Of a stretch of 60,000 nucleotides of DNA, positions 1-12,900 are shown piece by piece; position 1 is the stretch's first letter; each line of letters opens with the position of its first letter. This DNA is from Strigamia acuminata (lineage: Eukaryota; Arthropoda; Chilopoda; Geophilomorpha; Linotaeniidae). The translations under genes were made by a program, and so were the position numbers. The notes under the pieces were generated by a model, which had not been told where the DNA came from, ran no database searches, and saw only the letters and a program-made list of their open reading frames with translations. The stretch lies in NCBI GenBank assembly GCA_949358305.1, contig OX442317.1, positions 15,196,491 through 15,256,490 of the forward strand. The letters run 5' to 3'.

Positions 1-512
1 AGACCAATGTCTCTGAATGTTCAGAAATAGTGTTTAAACCTTAGTAGAAGGCTTCAATGTAAGTTTTAGCAACATCCAAGCAATAATTTGAAAGAATAAA
101 CTTTTGATCTCATTTGACATCACAGTTGACTTAGCACAAACACCACAAACCAATGTCTCTGAATGTTCTGAAATAGTGTTTAAACCTTAGTAGAAGGCTT
201 CAATGTAAGTTTTAGCAACATCCAAGCAATGATTTGGGAGAATAGACTTTTGATCTCATCACAGTTGACTTAGCACAAACATCACAAGACCAATGTCTCT
301 GAATGTTCTGAAATAGTGTTTAAACCTTAGTAGAAAGCTTTAATGTAAGTTTTAGCAACATCCAAGAAATGATTTGGGAAAATAGACTTTTGATCTCATC
401 ACAGTTGACTTAGCACAAGCACCACAAGACCAATGTCTCTAAATGTTCTGAAATAGTGTTTAAACCTTAGTAGACGGCTTCAATGTAAGTTTTAGCAACA
501 TCCAAGCAATGA
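1..512. repeat. AT-rich tandem satellite, left block
   Basis: Head-to-tail monomers, each carrying the same landmark (ccaatgtctctgaatg), with landmarks at 4, 150, 290 and 430. There are two length classes, about 147 bp and 140 bp. The longer has an extra 7 bp (tttgaca) before the shared catcacagttgac segment. The block stops at 512 where the LARD-like element enters and resumes in register at 9939. It has no coding potential and no unique spacers. Host function is unknown; array size and retroelement load suggest heterochromatin. Confidence 0.95.
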
Positions 513-2352
513 TGTTGCGAATCAGTTCGAAACAGGAAATACATCTCGAAATAAAGGAAATCTTTGCATGCACTTTCAAGTTACTGAAGAAAGAAGGAAG
601 ATATATTAGGTATATTTTACTTACATCTCTTGGGTCAATCCGTTAACAATTGTGCAAAGTCGAGGGAAAATCGGGTCGACTTCAATCCAGAATCATTGGC
701 GAGTCCGATGATAGCTGTAAAAGAAAAGACGAGGAAAGTTGAACTTTTCACTAAAGAAAGAAAGAAATAAATTAGTTAAATTTATTTACCACTCAGAGGG
801 CAATCAGTTGTCACTTAGTTGAACAGGCATCATCTCGGGTTGTTGATCACATTGAAGTTCTAGGAGGTTCTGAAAAGGAGTTCGAGCTTTTAAATAATTG
901 TTTATAACGGGAATTAATTGCTATAACTTATCTGAATTTGAAGAACTCCCCGGGTCGTGATAAAATCTCTGGATTCGAGTATATCTGAAAGGAAAATACG
1001 TGTTAGTTGGAATCGAGGTTTACAGGTTTTCATTCGCGTTGATTTATCACTTACGAATAAATTAAGACGGTTCGCGGGATGGGGCAGAAGTCACAAATCT
1101 GCTTCAGATGAGGGAATGACTGTAAATAAAGAATGTTTAGGTTAAATATAATTACGCTACTTGTTAAATTTATGTTTGACTCTATACACTTGAAATTGTT
1201 TACCTTAAGTTTGGCTGAATATGGATGCAATTCGGTTCGGGAGTTGCACGAGGCTGTAAATAGATATTAAGTTTTATTTACACTTGTTATTTATTCAAAT
1301 ATTTTATGTACCTTGCAGTTATATCGTTGAAGAACATCTCACGCTGTTGTAAAATCGAGGAGACGGAAATCGTACGGCTTGGTTCGGGTGATGGACGCTG
1401 AAATGGCCAAAGGAAACGCTAGTTTAAGCTCAAAGACACAAGCAATATGTTGGAAGGAAATACATATTTGCTTACTTACCTGATCGGTAATTCATGGGAT
1501 CGCGGGAGAGAAGTAATCCGCAGCAAAAGGCGATCGTGAGCGAAGGCGTTGTATTTGGTCGGCCATTTTCGGTAGTTGAGACCCGGATGGAGCGTGCGGT
1601 TGAATGTTTCTTCGATTATCTGTTAAAATAAATAGTAATTAGGTTTGAATATGTAATTAGACGAATTAGTTTAGGTCTTTTGTTCAGTTTCATACCTGAA
1701 TTCATTTCGACATGATTGTGGACGATTTGCGAGAGATGACACGAAGCGATGGAGCAGTCATACTCGCAAATGACGTCATACATTGAGGAGTTGTATTTTT
1801 ATTAATGTTTAGATAACTCAAGTTGTTGTTAGTTAGTTTAAAGCATGTTTTTATCTCGGATTGCTACTTTCTCTGTGATCTGAGAAATGTATTTAAGTTT
1901 GCTCATTTGTATTCAGTTATTTACAATGTTAAATTATACATTTGTGTTAAAAGTGATAATTTTAGGCCAGAAAAGCGCCTGACAACTTCACCCATGTTAT
2001 CTTTAATTAGGAAACTTCATGTCTTCTATAAATGAAGTTTCTGAGATATAATTAAGACATTTTTTCAATGTTAGGCTTAAAAAACATAAACCTTGTTTTG
2101 TGACACTTGATATTTGATTGTTGTCCATCTCGTGTCACGTTTCGTCTCATTGTTAAAAGGATTAAATTAGACACTTGCGAATAAAAGCTCAAGTTGAATA
2201 GTCAACTCCCCTCTCTCTCCATATCTCCTTGCAACAAAAATGCCTAAAATCAGGCAAAGTGATCGGGCGATTTGCACAAGGCAAATCAACGCTCCGTCCC
2301 CGAATTCTAACCTCGAATCGCTGGCGTGGGAATTGACAGGCGATTCGAAAAA
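513..2352 (+). repeat. 5' LTR of the LARD-like element (copy A)
   Basis: Starts TGTTGCGAATC and ends GATTCGAAAAA, giving imperfect terminal inverted repeats (9 of 11 match). The end is AA rather than the usual CA. Three copies (this one, 8095-9934, and the copy split between 17918 and 55042) share exactly these limits and each is flanked by a 4-bp duplication or a PBS/PPT, which fixes the boundary. It contains small ORFs of 62 and 70 codons repeated in every copy; they look incidental. An ATG at 2240 in a fair context opens a 90-codon frame that runs through the PBS. Confidence 0.92.
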
Positions 2353-2353
2353 G

Positions 2354-2371
2354 TGGTGCCGTGACCAGGAT
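2354..2371 (+). other. Primer binding site, tRNA-His-like
   Basis: TGGTGCCGTGA lies one base after the LTR end and is complementary to the acceptor stem plus CCA of eukaryotic tRNA-His. The following CCAGGAT would cover part of the T stem and may differ between species. The Bel element uses the same 11-base start at 16074. Confidence 0.75.
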
Positions 2372-2382
2372 GCGAGCCAGGG

Positions 2383-2811
2383 ATGTGTGGGCCTAATTCG
2401 AATGGAGACGATTCGAAAGTGGAAATGGCGGACGTACAGCAAAAAGAATTGTTTCAAATGGAAACAAGGACGACTGTTCGCCAAGAGAGCAACGCTGAGA
2501 AGCTGGCGGTAAGACGTAACAAATATGAGAGAATTAATCGAGAAAAGGCACTGAAGATTGAGCATGCTGCACGCCTCGTGAAGTGGAAAATAGCCGCTCT
2601 GAATCGGAAGACGTTAGGCCTGAAGATTAAACTAACATTCGAATGTACCGTTAAGAAGTTTACAGCAATGGGGGCCATTTACGAAGACACAACGCAATGG
2701 AGATACGGATATGGTGTTGGAACGTCGGGACGACACGGAACGAGCTCAGTTCAAGATGGAGCCGATGACGAAGCGAGCATCGAGATGAGAATCCATTACA
2801 AAGAGACTTAA
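2383..2811 (+). CDS. Short ORF after the PBS, possible gag remnant
   Basis: A 142-codon ORF from a real ATG just after the PBS, where gag would begin. The middle is rich in Lys, Arg, Glu and Ala and could be helical. I see no capsid, zinc-knuckle or protease motif, and I cannot assign it to a family. No ORF of useful length follows it for over 5 kb. It may be a truncated gag N-terminus or chance. Confidence 0.3.
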   Translation: MCGPNSNGDDSKVEMADVQQKELFQMETRTTVRQESNAEKLAVRRNKYERINREKALKIEHAARLVKWKIAALNRKTLGLKIKLTFECTVKKFTAMGAIYEDTTQWRYGYGVGTSGRHGTSSVQDGADDEASIEMRIHYKET

Positions 2812-5800
2812 TTGAGAAGATCAAGACTTGTTGACTTGTTTTGTGTTATATTGAATTTTGTGTTCATTTGTGCAATAGTTTTAAGTATTTGATTTTTTTG
2901 TTAGTCTTTAAGTTTTTGGATTCAACCACCAGTTACGAGAGATGGATTCACTGAATGAGTACAAGGTTGGTGAACAACTTTTAGCATGTTTGTTAGCATA
3001 AAGAGTTTTCGTTTAAGTTTGAGAGATTTAACAGAGTTTGTCATGATTTGGTTTTGGCTTTAAGATAGCTTTAAGTTAGTCTAAGTGTGGCTTTCTCTAC
3101 CCCCCGGTAGTTGCAAAGAGAGAGTGGATCGCAAGTCGCTTTGTAAAAAAGAGTTTTTTTGATTTTGCAAAGTAGAAGTTGTAAGGAGAAAATATCGTGG
3201 GGATTAGTTTCTTAAATTGAATGAATCTTTGAGGAAAAACCGCTGCTATTAATGGATTGAGTCGCCAGTCCTATTCGGAGAATTCTTTTCTTAAAGTAAG
3301 GGTCAACCGTGGCCTTGAATAGATCGAGTTGAGTTTAGTATTTCGTGTTTGTTTTCGAGTTTCGTAATTCCATATTCTTTTGATATCGAGTAAAATTAGT
3401 CTTATTTTTATAGAAAATAACAAATTAATTTATGGGGCACATCAAGAAAACTTAAGAGAGTTTTAATGAAGTATACGAGTGTTAATCGATCAGCTCCCCG
3501 TGATCGAAAGAGTAGGAAATTCTTTTTGAATTTCAAGCGACTGTATCGAAGACTATTGCTTGAATAGTGATACACCAAGAGGATTTCAGCTTAAGGAAAT
3601 CAATGAATAGTTTGAAAGTGAGGATCGAGTTTAGAGAATAAATAGATCGTTTCTTGCTAGGAAAAAGATGGAGGTTTTGTTTACTCAAGATATTCTTTTT
3701 AGAAGGAGTGTTAACTCGTAACAAGTCATCGATTTTCGTGGTTAGTTCAATTCGATTTTACGATTCAACGATATTTCGGTTTCTTTTTATGCGAGGTTTC
3801 TTGATTTTTTGGACGCAATTATTCGAGGAATGCAGACGACGCTTTAATTTAGTTGACTTTAAGATGATTAAGGACATAATTCTTTGCTTCAAGATTATCC
3901 GGAGGATTAGCTACCCGTTCGTTTAGTCGAGTTTGTTTTGAATTTGATACGTCATTCGTCTCGAAAAGTTTTCTTACCTTCGATTGAGATTTATTTACGA
4001 GTTAATCAATTTGTTCCGTCAAGATAGGCTGGTGTTAATTAAAGGATTAGCAGAATTTTCTTTATAATCTGAGCGCTTTCGTGAACGATTCCGAGGTTAT
4101 ATTAGATTTTTCCCGACTTTGATCTGTCAGTCGGCCAATTACACAGTTATAGAGGACAGTTCACATCCCATCCAGTTAATTGTTTTTCAGAAAATAATTA
4201 AATGTTACAGCTTTCATTTGAGGGAAGTAAGAGAAGTGCACGGTTATCCTGGTTAACCAGCTGCATATACACCCTTTCTACAGAATAGAGAAAAAGAATT
4301 GAGTCTTTTTAGGGAATATCGAATTCCAATCAGCTGTAGAAAATAGAAGAAGAGGATTCACTTTCCTGAAGGAATCCAATCAGATACAAGAGCTTTTTCA
4401 AAGGGAAATTTAACAAGAGGTTAATTTCAGTGATTAAGTTAAAAAAGGCAAATGTTTGAAAAAACTAAATGAGTAGTTTTTAGAACAAAGAAACATACAC
4501 TATCGTGACTCTCTCTACAGAAACTTGCTACACATAAAGAGTTTTTTTTGATCAACTTTTAGAGTTGAAAAGATAATCTTGCTCAGGAAGTTCACGTTCC
4601 TGAAAGGAAGTGTTCTTCATTTATCCATAGTTACTCGCTCAATAGAAAAGGATACATAACAGGTGATCAGTCACACACACATATAGACTAAATAATCTCC
4701 CATCTTAGCTGTTTCGTGATATTCCTCCAATTGGTTTTACTCTATCGTTAGTTTAGTAATCCCATCAATTCCTTAAACTTATCTTGTGATGTTTAGTCAA
4801 CGCTCATGTTTTTGAGACAAAGCAGAATGGCAGATGACAATTGAGTGCTCGAATCATGTACCAATTGCATTTGGGTTGCAACGGTTGACAGATAGCTAGT
4901 ATCTATAGGCCAGGTACAAAGAGCTATATCAGAAAATACATACAAATCCTCATACTTAAAATAATAAATACTCTCTTTCATAAGCTACACTTACAAGGAT
5001 GATTGCTAGTCCTTAGTCTCCTTGCCACTAACTGTTTCTACAAGTCAACACTACATAGCTGTTTGAACGGATTTAACTCTAAGGGCAAAAGCATTGGCAG
5101 CCATATAGAACAGTAGAAAATCCGGCGATTTCACAACTACTTTTCCGAAAGTAATGGATTGTGATATCAGAAACAGAAATAATAGCCAACAAGACGCTTT
5201 AGACTTAGGTCAGAATACTGCAGAAGTTTTTTGAATGAATTTTTAAGGGACGAGAGTTGGGGCGATGGTTATTCTCCTTTTTTGGTCAGTCTCAGATAAT
5301 ATACGGATTTTTTAGTTAAGCAGTCTAAAATATCCAAAGGAACCTTATCGGTTCGGATATAAGATCGTTTCTAATTAATTCCACTTCTATAGTCACTTAA
5401 CTTTTATATATCTTGGCAGTCAAGCGCTGTAGATCAAAGGATCACAGACAGGACGGGAGGTCCGAATGCGTTCGCCTCTCTCAGATTATGATAGTTGGGA
5501 GCTTAGAAACTTGAGATCTAGAGGATTGGACTTGGGAGAGTCGTTGTTCTTGCTAATCAAGATTATTTTCTGTTGAATGAGCCAGTTCCCTTTAGAAGCG
5601 CTACTGGAAAGGGCGAAATGGGGGAATGGGGGTTGACAGGTCCACTTGATCTTCATATAGGAAAATTTGTTCTGAATCGGTCTTTTAGCATAAAGTAGGA
5701 AAATAGAATTCTAGCAATTAATAGAACCATCTCAGATGATAGATGAAAGTTAGATGAATTTTAAGTGAGTTTTCTTTGCAATATGTGCACTGGAGATTCG

Positions 5801-6938
5801 GAGCGCAAAGTTTCATAACACCATTGCTCAAAAATATTACCGCTCATGTCTTTTAGTTTGAATTGAAGGAGGAATAAGTCAAATTCGGCTAATACAACCG
5901 GTGGGAAAGCGAGTTGTTTGACTCCTCGAGCATTAGATTGTCGAGGCGGAATACTGTTGTCCAGGTCTTTTTCTTGGGAAGGTAAAAGCTAGGATTTTCC
6001 ACGTAAAAATGAGGTCCATCTTGGTCGAATGAATTTTGCTTTCCTAGGTGATTGGGATCTCGTTCAAGGTAATCCCATTTGTCGACATCTTTTCAATAAA
6101 CAAAATACTTAACTCTTACAGTCAAATAACCTTTACCACTAACACACAATAACTTGAATGAGAACATAAAATGCAGTTAACTTCTATAGTTTTGATTTAA
6201 TTTAGAATTGCCTTGATTTTACCTCATACCGTGGGCAATGACCGGATCTTTGTTCTTACGAATTAATTTCGCTGAGACAATCATCCATTGTAGGTTTGAC
6301 ACTTAGGAAATTTTCTCGGTTATCACAAGGATAATTGTGAGATTTCATGCTCAATTCGCAGACAGTTGAAACACAGACGGTTTCAGGTTTCAAATTCTGG
6401 CTCAGGCTTGTCAGAAAAATGAGTGGAGTTTAACTATCTGTCAGACTAAAACTTGTATAGGTCTCAAATAATAGCTGTCCGGATACAAAGAACAGGAGAA
6501 TCTTTTCCGTGACTAATAACCCTTCACTTCTTTGACTGGTTTTTAGAGTGCAGAAATCTGCGCGTTTTCTGCTCAGTAACACCCTATTAACTTCGCAAAG
6601 GCGGATATAGGTGTTATTTAATAATTAGGTAAATCAGTTTCCTTTTTTATTAAACTCAGTTTATGTCATAACATACAGAATGTTTGGCCTTCAGGTCACT
6701 TCACTTCCTTTTTTCTTTTGCCGGGAAGACCTCCTGAGAGGAGTGGAAAAGTCAACCTTTATAGGACATTGGGTAGAGTGAATTGAAAGAAGAGCCCAAA
6801 TAATACAATCATACAGTAGTTTGAAAGATTCACAAGGAATCAATCAATAATACAAAGAGGGAATTTTGGTTAACATAAGGAGACTTACAATAGTACTTAT
6901 GACTAGTTTTCCAATTTTCCAATAGACATTGGGATGAC

Positions 6939-7067
6939 AGGTCTGGTATCCATTCTGTATGGTCAGACACGACTGCTTTCCAAGTTTTCAATAGACTCTT
7001 TTTACAGAAAAGGTCAACACTTTGAAATTTAAATAACAGGTCTGGTATCCATTCTGTATGGTCAGAT
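6939..7067 (+). repeat. Direct repeat of ~29 bp, 98 bp apart
   Basis: A ~29-bp segment starting caggtctggtatcc and ending tatggtcaga occurs at about 6939-6967 and again at 7037-7066. Flanking bits (ccaa-ttttc-aatagac) are also partly repeated, so this looks like a degenerate tandem duplication. Confidence 0.8.
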
Positions 7068-7210
7068 AAGAGAGAGAGAGAGAGTCACATAGTTAATTGA
7101 GATAGAAAATTACACCCTTAGTAGATATTCACAGGAAAAGTTTGGAAAATTTGGCAAAGGTCGAATATTTGGATTTGAGTCACTGCATTTTTTCATTCCT
7201 CGTGAATTAA

Positions 7211-7405
7211 GAGGTCCAAGTTCGGTCAAACAGCTACCGACACCTAGCTTTCAGAAGTAATTGAGTCCAAATCTGGTCCATAGCTACCAGGATTTGTCTA
7301 AAAGAATAGAAGAGGTCCAAGTTCGGACACGAGTGCCGACGCCTAGTCATTATTGCAGAAAGGTCCAAGTTCAGAAATATGGTTTTTTTGACACCTAGCA
7401 TAATT
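7211..7405 (+). repeat. Four degenerate ~50-bp tandem units
   Basis: The motif gaggtccaagttcgg or close variants recurs at 7211, 7263, 7312 and 7361, spacing 49-52 bp. Three units are followed by a clear variant of ccgacacctagc and the other (7263) by a weaker related block. The array lies in the 3' part of the LARD interior. Confidence 0.7.
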
Positions 7406-8094
7406 AAAGATTTGGAAGTTAAATAAACGGTTCAGGTCGTTATTAACACGAAAATTCCAAATAGAAAATTAATTGAGGGTAACACACGTTCTTTGAAACT
7501 CCCCTTATTAATTTAAATCGAATCAGATAGGAGAAATGTGAGAAGACATTTTTAACAGCTAGATTTCCATCTTAAGACACCTACTAGGTTTTAAGTTAGG
7601 TGGAATAACTGATATAGAGATCTGATTCATCTGAGAAATGACAATGGGTCATTTAAGGTTAACGGTTCCATAATTGGAGAAAAGTTGGACTTAAGAGAAA
7701 AGCTAAATTTCCATCCGTGGATACAGAAATTGGTTTGTCAGGTTAATGTAAGGTTAATTTGAATAGTACTTAGCTTTGAAGTTCTCTTGATCCATTCCAT
7801 GACGAAGAGGATATCCACGTGGGTCGTCGAAGATTGAGGAATACGGTCAATATTCGTCCCTGGGTATCAGAGTCAGATAGTTAGTTGAATCAAAAGGAAA
7901 AATGTAAAAAAGGAGAAATTGAATTTGGAAAAAGACAAGATATCCAAGACATTTTTGAGATTCAGAAAAAGAAAAATTTTTATTTCCCACAAAAATAGAA
8001 ATACAGTTCTTTGAAAAGAAAAAGAGAAAAAACTATTATACAGTATAGTTTTGAACATAGGAAGGTGCAGTTCCTTTCGTTTCGGCGGGAGCGC

Positions 8095-9934
8095 TGTTGC
8101 GAATCAGTTCGAAACAGGAAATACATCTCGAAATAAAGGAAATCTTTGCATGCACTTTCAAGTTACTGAAGAAAGAAGGAAGATATATTAGGTATATTTT
8201 ACTTACATCTCTTGGGTCAATCCGTTGACAATTGTGCAAAGTCGAGGGAAAATCGGGTCGACTTCAATCCAGAATCATTGGCGAGTCCGATGATAGCTGT
8301 AAAAGAAAAGACGGGGAAAGTTGAACTTTTCACTAAAGAAAGAAAGAAATAAATTAGTTAAATTTATTTACCACTCAGAGGGCAATCAGTTGTCACTTAG
8401 TTGAACAGGCATCATCTCGGGTTGTTGATCACATTGAAGTTCTAGGAGGTTCTGAAAAGGAGTTCGAGCTTTTAAATAATTGTTTATAACAGGAATTAAT
8501 TGCTATAACTTATCTGAATTTGAAGAACTCCCCGGGTCGTGATAAAATCTCTGGATTCGAGTATATCTGAAAGGAAAATACGTGTTAGTTGGAATCGAGG
8601 TTTACAGGTTTTCATTCGCGTTGATTTATCACTTACGGATAAATTAAGACGGTTCGCGGGATGGGGCAGAAGTCACAAATCTGCTTCAGATGAGGGAATG
8701 ACTGTAAATAAAGAATGTTTAGGTTAAATATAATTACGCTACTTGTTAAATTTATGTTTGACTTTATACACTTGAAATTGTTTACCTTAAGTTTGGCTGA
8801 ATATGGATGCAATTCGGTTCGGGAGTTGCACGAGGCTGTAAATAGATATTAAGTTTTATTTACACTTGTTATTTATTCAAATATTTTATGTACCTTGCAG
8901 TTATATCGTTGAAGAACATCTCACGCTGTTGTAAAATCGAGGAGACGGAAATCGTACGGCTTGGTTCGGGTGATGGACGCTGAAATGGCCAAAGGAAACG
9001 CTCGTTTAAGCTCAAAGACACAAGCAATATGTTGGAAGGAAATACATATTTGCTTACTTACCTGATCGGTAATTCATGGGATCGCGGGAGAGAAGTAATC
9101 CGCAGCAAAAGGCGATCGTGAGCGAAGGCGTTGTATTTGGTCGGCCATTTTCGGTAGTTGAGACCCGGATGGAGCGTGCGGTTGAATGTTTCTTCGATTA
9201 TCTGTTAAAATAAATAGTAATTAGGTTTGAATATGTAATTAGACGAATTAGTTTAGGTCTTTTGTTCAGTTTCATACCTGAATTCATTTCGACATGATTG
9301 TGGACGATTTGCGAGAGATGACACGAAGCGATGGAGCAGTCATACTCGCAAATGACGTCATACATTGAGGAGTTGTATTTTTATTAATGTTTAGATAACT
9401 CAAGTTGTTGTTAGTTAGTTTAAAGCATGTTTTTATCTCGGATTGCTACTTTCTCTGTGATCTGAGAAATGTATTTAAGTTTGCTCATTTGTATTCAGTT
9501 ATTTACAATGTTAAATTATACATTTGTGTTAAAAGTGATAATTTTAGGCCAGAAAAGCGCCTGACAACTTCACCCATGTTATCTTTAATTAGGAAACTTC
9601 ATGTCTTCTATAAATGAAGTTTCTGAGATATAATTAAGACATTTTTTCAATGTTAGGCTTAAAAAACATAAACCTTGTTTTGTGACACTTGATATTTGAT
9701 TGTTGTCCATCTCGTGTCACGTTTAGTCTCATTGTTAAAAGGATTAAATTAGACACTTGCGAATAAAAGCTCAAGTTGAATAGTCAACTCCCCTCTCTCT
9801 CCATATCTCCTTGCAACAAAAATGCCTAAAATCAGGCAAAGTGATCGGGCGATTTGCACAAGGCAAATCAACGCTCCGTCCCCGAATTCTAACCTCGAAT
9901 CGCTGGCGTGGGAATTGACAGGCGATTCGAAAAA
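8095..9934 (+). repeat. 3' LTR of the LARD-like element (copy B)
   Basis: Same 1,840 bp and same ends as copy A, followed by the target duplication ATGA and then satellite. By eye it differs from copy A at about seven positions; at five of these (near 8226, 8315, 8638, 8764 and the C-copy equivalents) copy B agrees with the split copy C, while at others A and C agree. Confidence 0.92.
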
Positions 9935-12900
9935 ATGATTTGGGAGAATAGACTTTTGATCTCATCACAGTTGACTTAGCACAAACACCACAAGACCAAT
10001 GTCTCTGAATGTTCTGAAATAGTGTTTAAACCTTAGTAGAAGGCTTCAATGTTAGTTTTAGCAACATCCAAGCAATAATTTGAAAGAATAAACTTTTGAT
10101 CTCATTTGACATCACAGTTGACTTAGCACAAACATCACAAGACCAATGTCTCTGAATGTTCTGAAATAGTGTTTAAACTTTAGTAGAAGGCTTCAATGTA
10201 AGTTTTAGCAACATCCAAGCAATGATTTGGAAGAATAAACTTTTGATCTCATTTGACATCACAGTTGACTTAGCACAAACACCACAAGACCAATGTCTCT
10301 GAATGTTCAGAAATAGTGTTTAAACCTTAGTAGAAGGCTTCAATGTAAGTTTTAGCAACATCCAAGCAATAATTTGAAAGAATAAACTTTTGATCTCATT
10401 TGACATCACAGTTGACTTAGCACAAACACCACAAACCAATGTCTCTGAATGTTCTGAAATAGTGTTTAAACCTTAGTAGAAGGCTTCAATGTAAGTTTTA
10501 GCAACATCCAAGCAATGATTTGGGAGAATAGACTTTTGATCTCATCACAGTTGACTTAGCACAAACATCACAAGACCAATGTCTCTGAATGTTCTGAAAT
10601 AGTGTTTAAACCTTAGTAGAAAGCTTTAATGTAAGTTTTAGCAACATCCAAGAAATGATTTGGGAAAATAGACTTTTGATCTCATCACAGTTGACTTAGC
10701 ACAAACACCACAAGACCAATGTCTCTAAATGTTCTGAAATAGTGTTTAAACCTTAGTAGACGGCTTCAATGTAAGTTTTAGCAACATCCAAGCAATGATT
10801 TGGGAGAATAGACTTTTGATCTCATCACAGTTGACTTAGCACAAACACCACAAGACCAATGTCTCTGAATGTTCTGAAATAGTGTTTAAACCTTAGTAGA
10901 AGGCTTCAATGTTAGTTTTAGCAACATCCAAGCAATAATTTGAAAGAATAAACTTTTGATCTCATTTGACATCACAGTTGACTTAGCACAAACATCACAA
11001 GACCAATGTCTCTGAATGTTCTGAAATAGTGTTTAAACTTTAGTAGAAGGCTTCAATGTAAGTTTTAGCAACATCCAAGCAATGATTTGGAAGAATAAAC
11101 TTTTGATCTCATTTGACATCACAGTTGACTTAGCACAAACACCACAAGACCAATGTTTCTGAATGTTCTGAAATAGTGCTTAAACTTTAGTAGAAGGCTT
11201 CAATGTAAGTTTTAGCAACATCCAAGCAATAATTTGAAAGAATAAACTTTTGATCTCATTTGACATCACAGTTGACTTAGCACAAACACCACAAACCAAT
11301 GTCTCTGAATGTTCTGAAATAGTGTTTAAACCTTAGTAGAAGGCTTTAATGTAAGTTTTAGCAACATCCAAGAAATGATTTGGGAAAATAGACTTTTGAT
11401 CTCATCACAGTTGACTTAGCACAAACACCACAAGACCAATGTCTCTAAATGTTCTGAAATAGTGTTTAAACCTTAGTAGACGGCTTCAATGTAAGTTTTA
11501 GCAACATCCAAGCAATGATTTGGGAGAATAGACTTTTGATCTCATCACAGTTGACTTAGCACAAACACCACAAGACCAATGTCTCTGAATGTTCTGAAAT
11601 AGTGTTTAAACCTTAGTAGAAGGCTTCAATGTTAGTTTTAGCAACATCCAAGCAATAATTTGAAAGAATAAACTTTTGATCTCATTTGACATCACAGTTG
11701 ACTTAGCACAAACACCACAAACCAATGTCTCTGAATGTTCTGAAATAGTGTTTAAACCTTAGTAGAAGGCTTCAATGTAAGTTTTAGCAACATCCAAGCA
11801 ATGATTTGGGAGAATAGACTTTTGATCTCATCACAGTTGACTTAGCACAAACATCACAAGACCAATGTCTCTGAATGTTCTGAAATAGTGTTTAAACCTT
11901 AGTAGAAAGCTTTAATGTAAGTTTTAGCAACATCCAAGAAATGATTTGGGAAAATAGACTTTTGATCTCATCACAGTTGACTTAGCACAAACACCACAAG
12001 ACCAATGTCTCTAAATGTTCTGAAATAGTGTTTAAACCTTAGTAGACGGCTTCAATGTAAGTTTTAGCAACATCCAAGCAATGATTTGGGAGAATAGACT
12101 TTTGATCTCATCACAGTTGACTTAGCACAAACACCACAAGACCAATGTCTCTGAATGTTCTGAAATAGTGTTTAAACCTTAGTAGAAGGCTTCAATGTTA
12201 GTTTTAGCAACATCCAAGCAATAATTTGAAAGAATAAACTTTTGATCTCATTTGACATCACAGTTGACTTAGCACAAACATCACAAGACCAATGTCTCTG
12301 AATGTTCTGAAATAGTGTTTAAACTTTAATAGAAGGCTTCAATGTAAGTTTTAGCAACATCCAAGCAATGATTTGGAAGAATAAACTTTTGATCTCATTT
12401 GACATCACAGTTGACTTAGCACAAACACCACAAGACCAATGTTTCTGAATGTTCTGAAATAGTGCTTAAACTTTAGTAGAAGGCTTCAATGTAAGTTTTA
12501 GCAACATCCAAGCAATAATTTGAAAGAATAAACTTTTGATCTCATTTGACATCACAGTTGACTTAGCACAAACACCACAAGACCAATGTCTCTGAATGTT
12601 CAGAAATAGTGTTTAAACCTCAGTAGAAGGCTTCAATGTAAGTTTTAGCAACATCCAAGCAATAATTTGAAAGAATAAACTTTTGATCTCATTTGACATC
12701 ACAGTTGACTTAGCACAAACACCACAAGACCAATGTCTCTGAATGTTCAGAAATAGTGTTTAAACCTCAGTAGAAGGCTTCAATGTAAGTTTTAGCAACA
12801 TCCAAGCAATAATTTGAAAGAATAAACTTTTGATCTCATTTGACATCACAGTTGACTTAGCACAAACACCACAAACCAATGTCTCTGAATGTTCTGAAAT

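Larger units (their letters stand above)
2812..8094 (+). other. Non-coding interior of the LARD-like element
   Basis: About 5.3 kb of AT-rich sequence with stops in all frames; the longest open stretches are under 100 codons and resemble nothing known. Towards the 3' end it holds short direct repeats (6939-7067 and 7211-7405) and a GA microsatellite at about 7067-7085. A G-rich, weakly purine stretch (ggcgggagcg) immediately before 8095 is the candidate polypurine tract. Confidence 0.75.
513..9934 (+). mobile_element. Non-autonomous (LARD-like) LTR retrotransposon in satellite
   Basis: Two near-identical 1,840-bp direct repeats (513-2352 and 8095-9934) bound a 5,742-bp interior. The 4-bp target duplication ATGA is at 509-512 and 9935-9938, and removing the element restores a normal satellite monomer. 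A tRNA-type primer site follows the left LTR by one base and a purine-rich tract precedes the right LTR, so orientation is plus. No protease, reverse transcriptase or integrase motif was found in any frame of the interior, as in large retrotransposon derivatives mobilised in trans. The PBS and LTR ends resemble those of the Bel element in the same window, so Bel/Pao machinery is the likely helper (inference). About seven LTR-LTR differences were seen by eye, which points to recent insertion. Confidence 0.9.

Noticed and set aside
957-2035. 62- and 70-codon ORFs inside the LARD LTR
   Set aside because: They recur in each LTR copy only because the LTR does; no recognisable motif and no start context that favours them.
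3533-4981. Small ORFs in the LARD interior
   Set aside because: Under 100 codons, AT-rich, no motif, and no similarity to gag or pol in the other elements.
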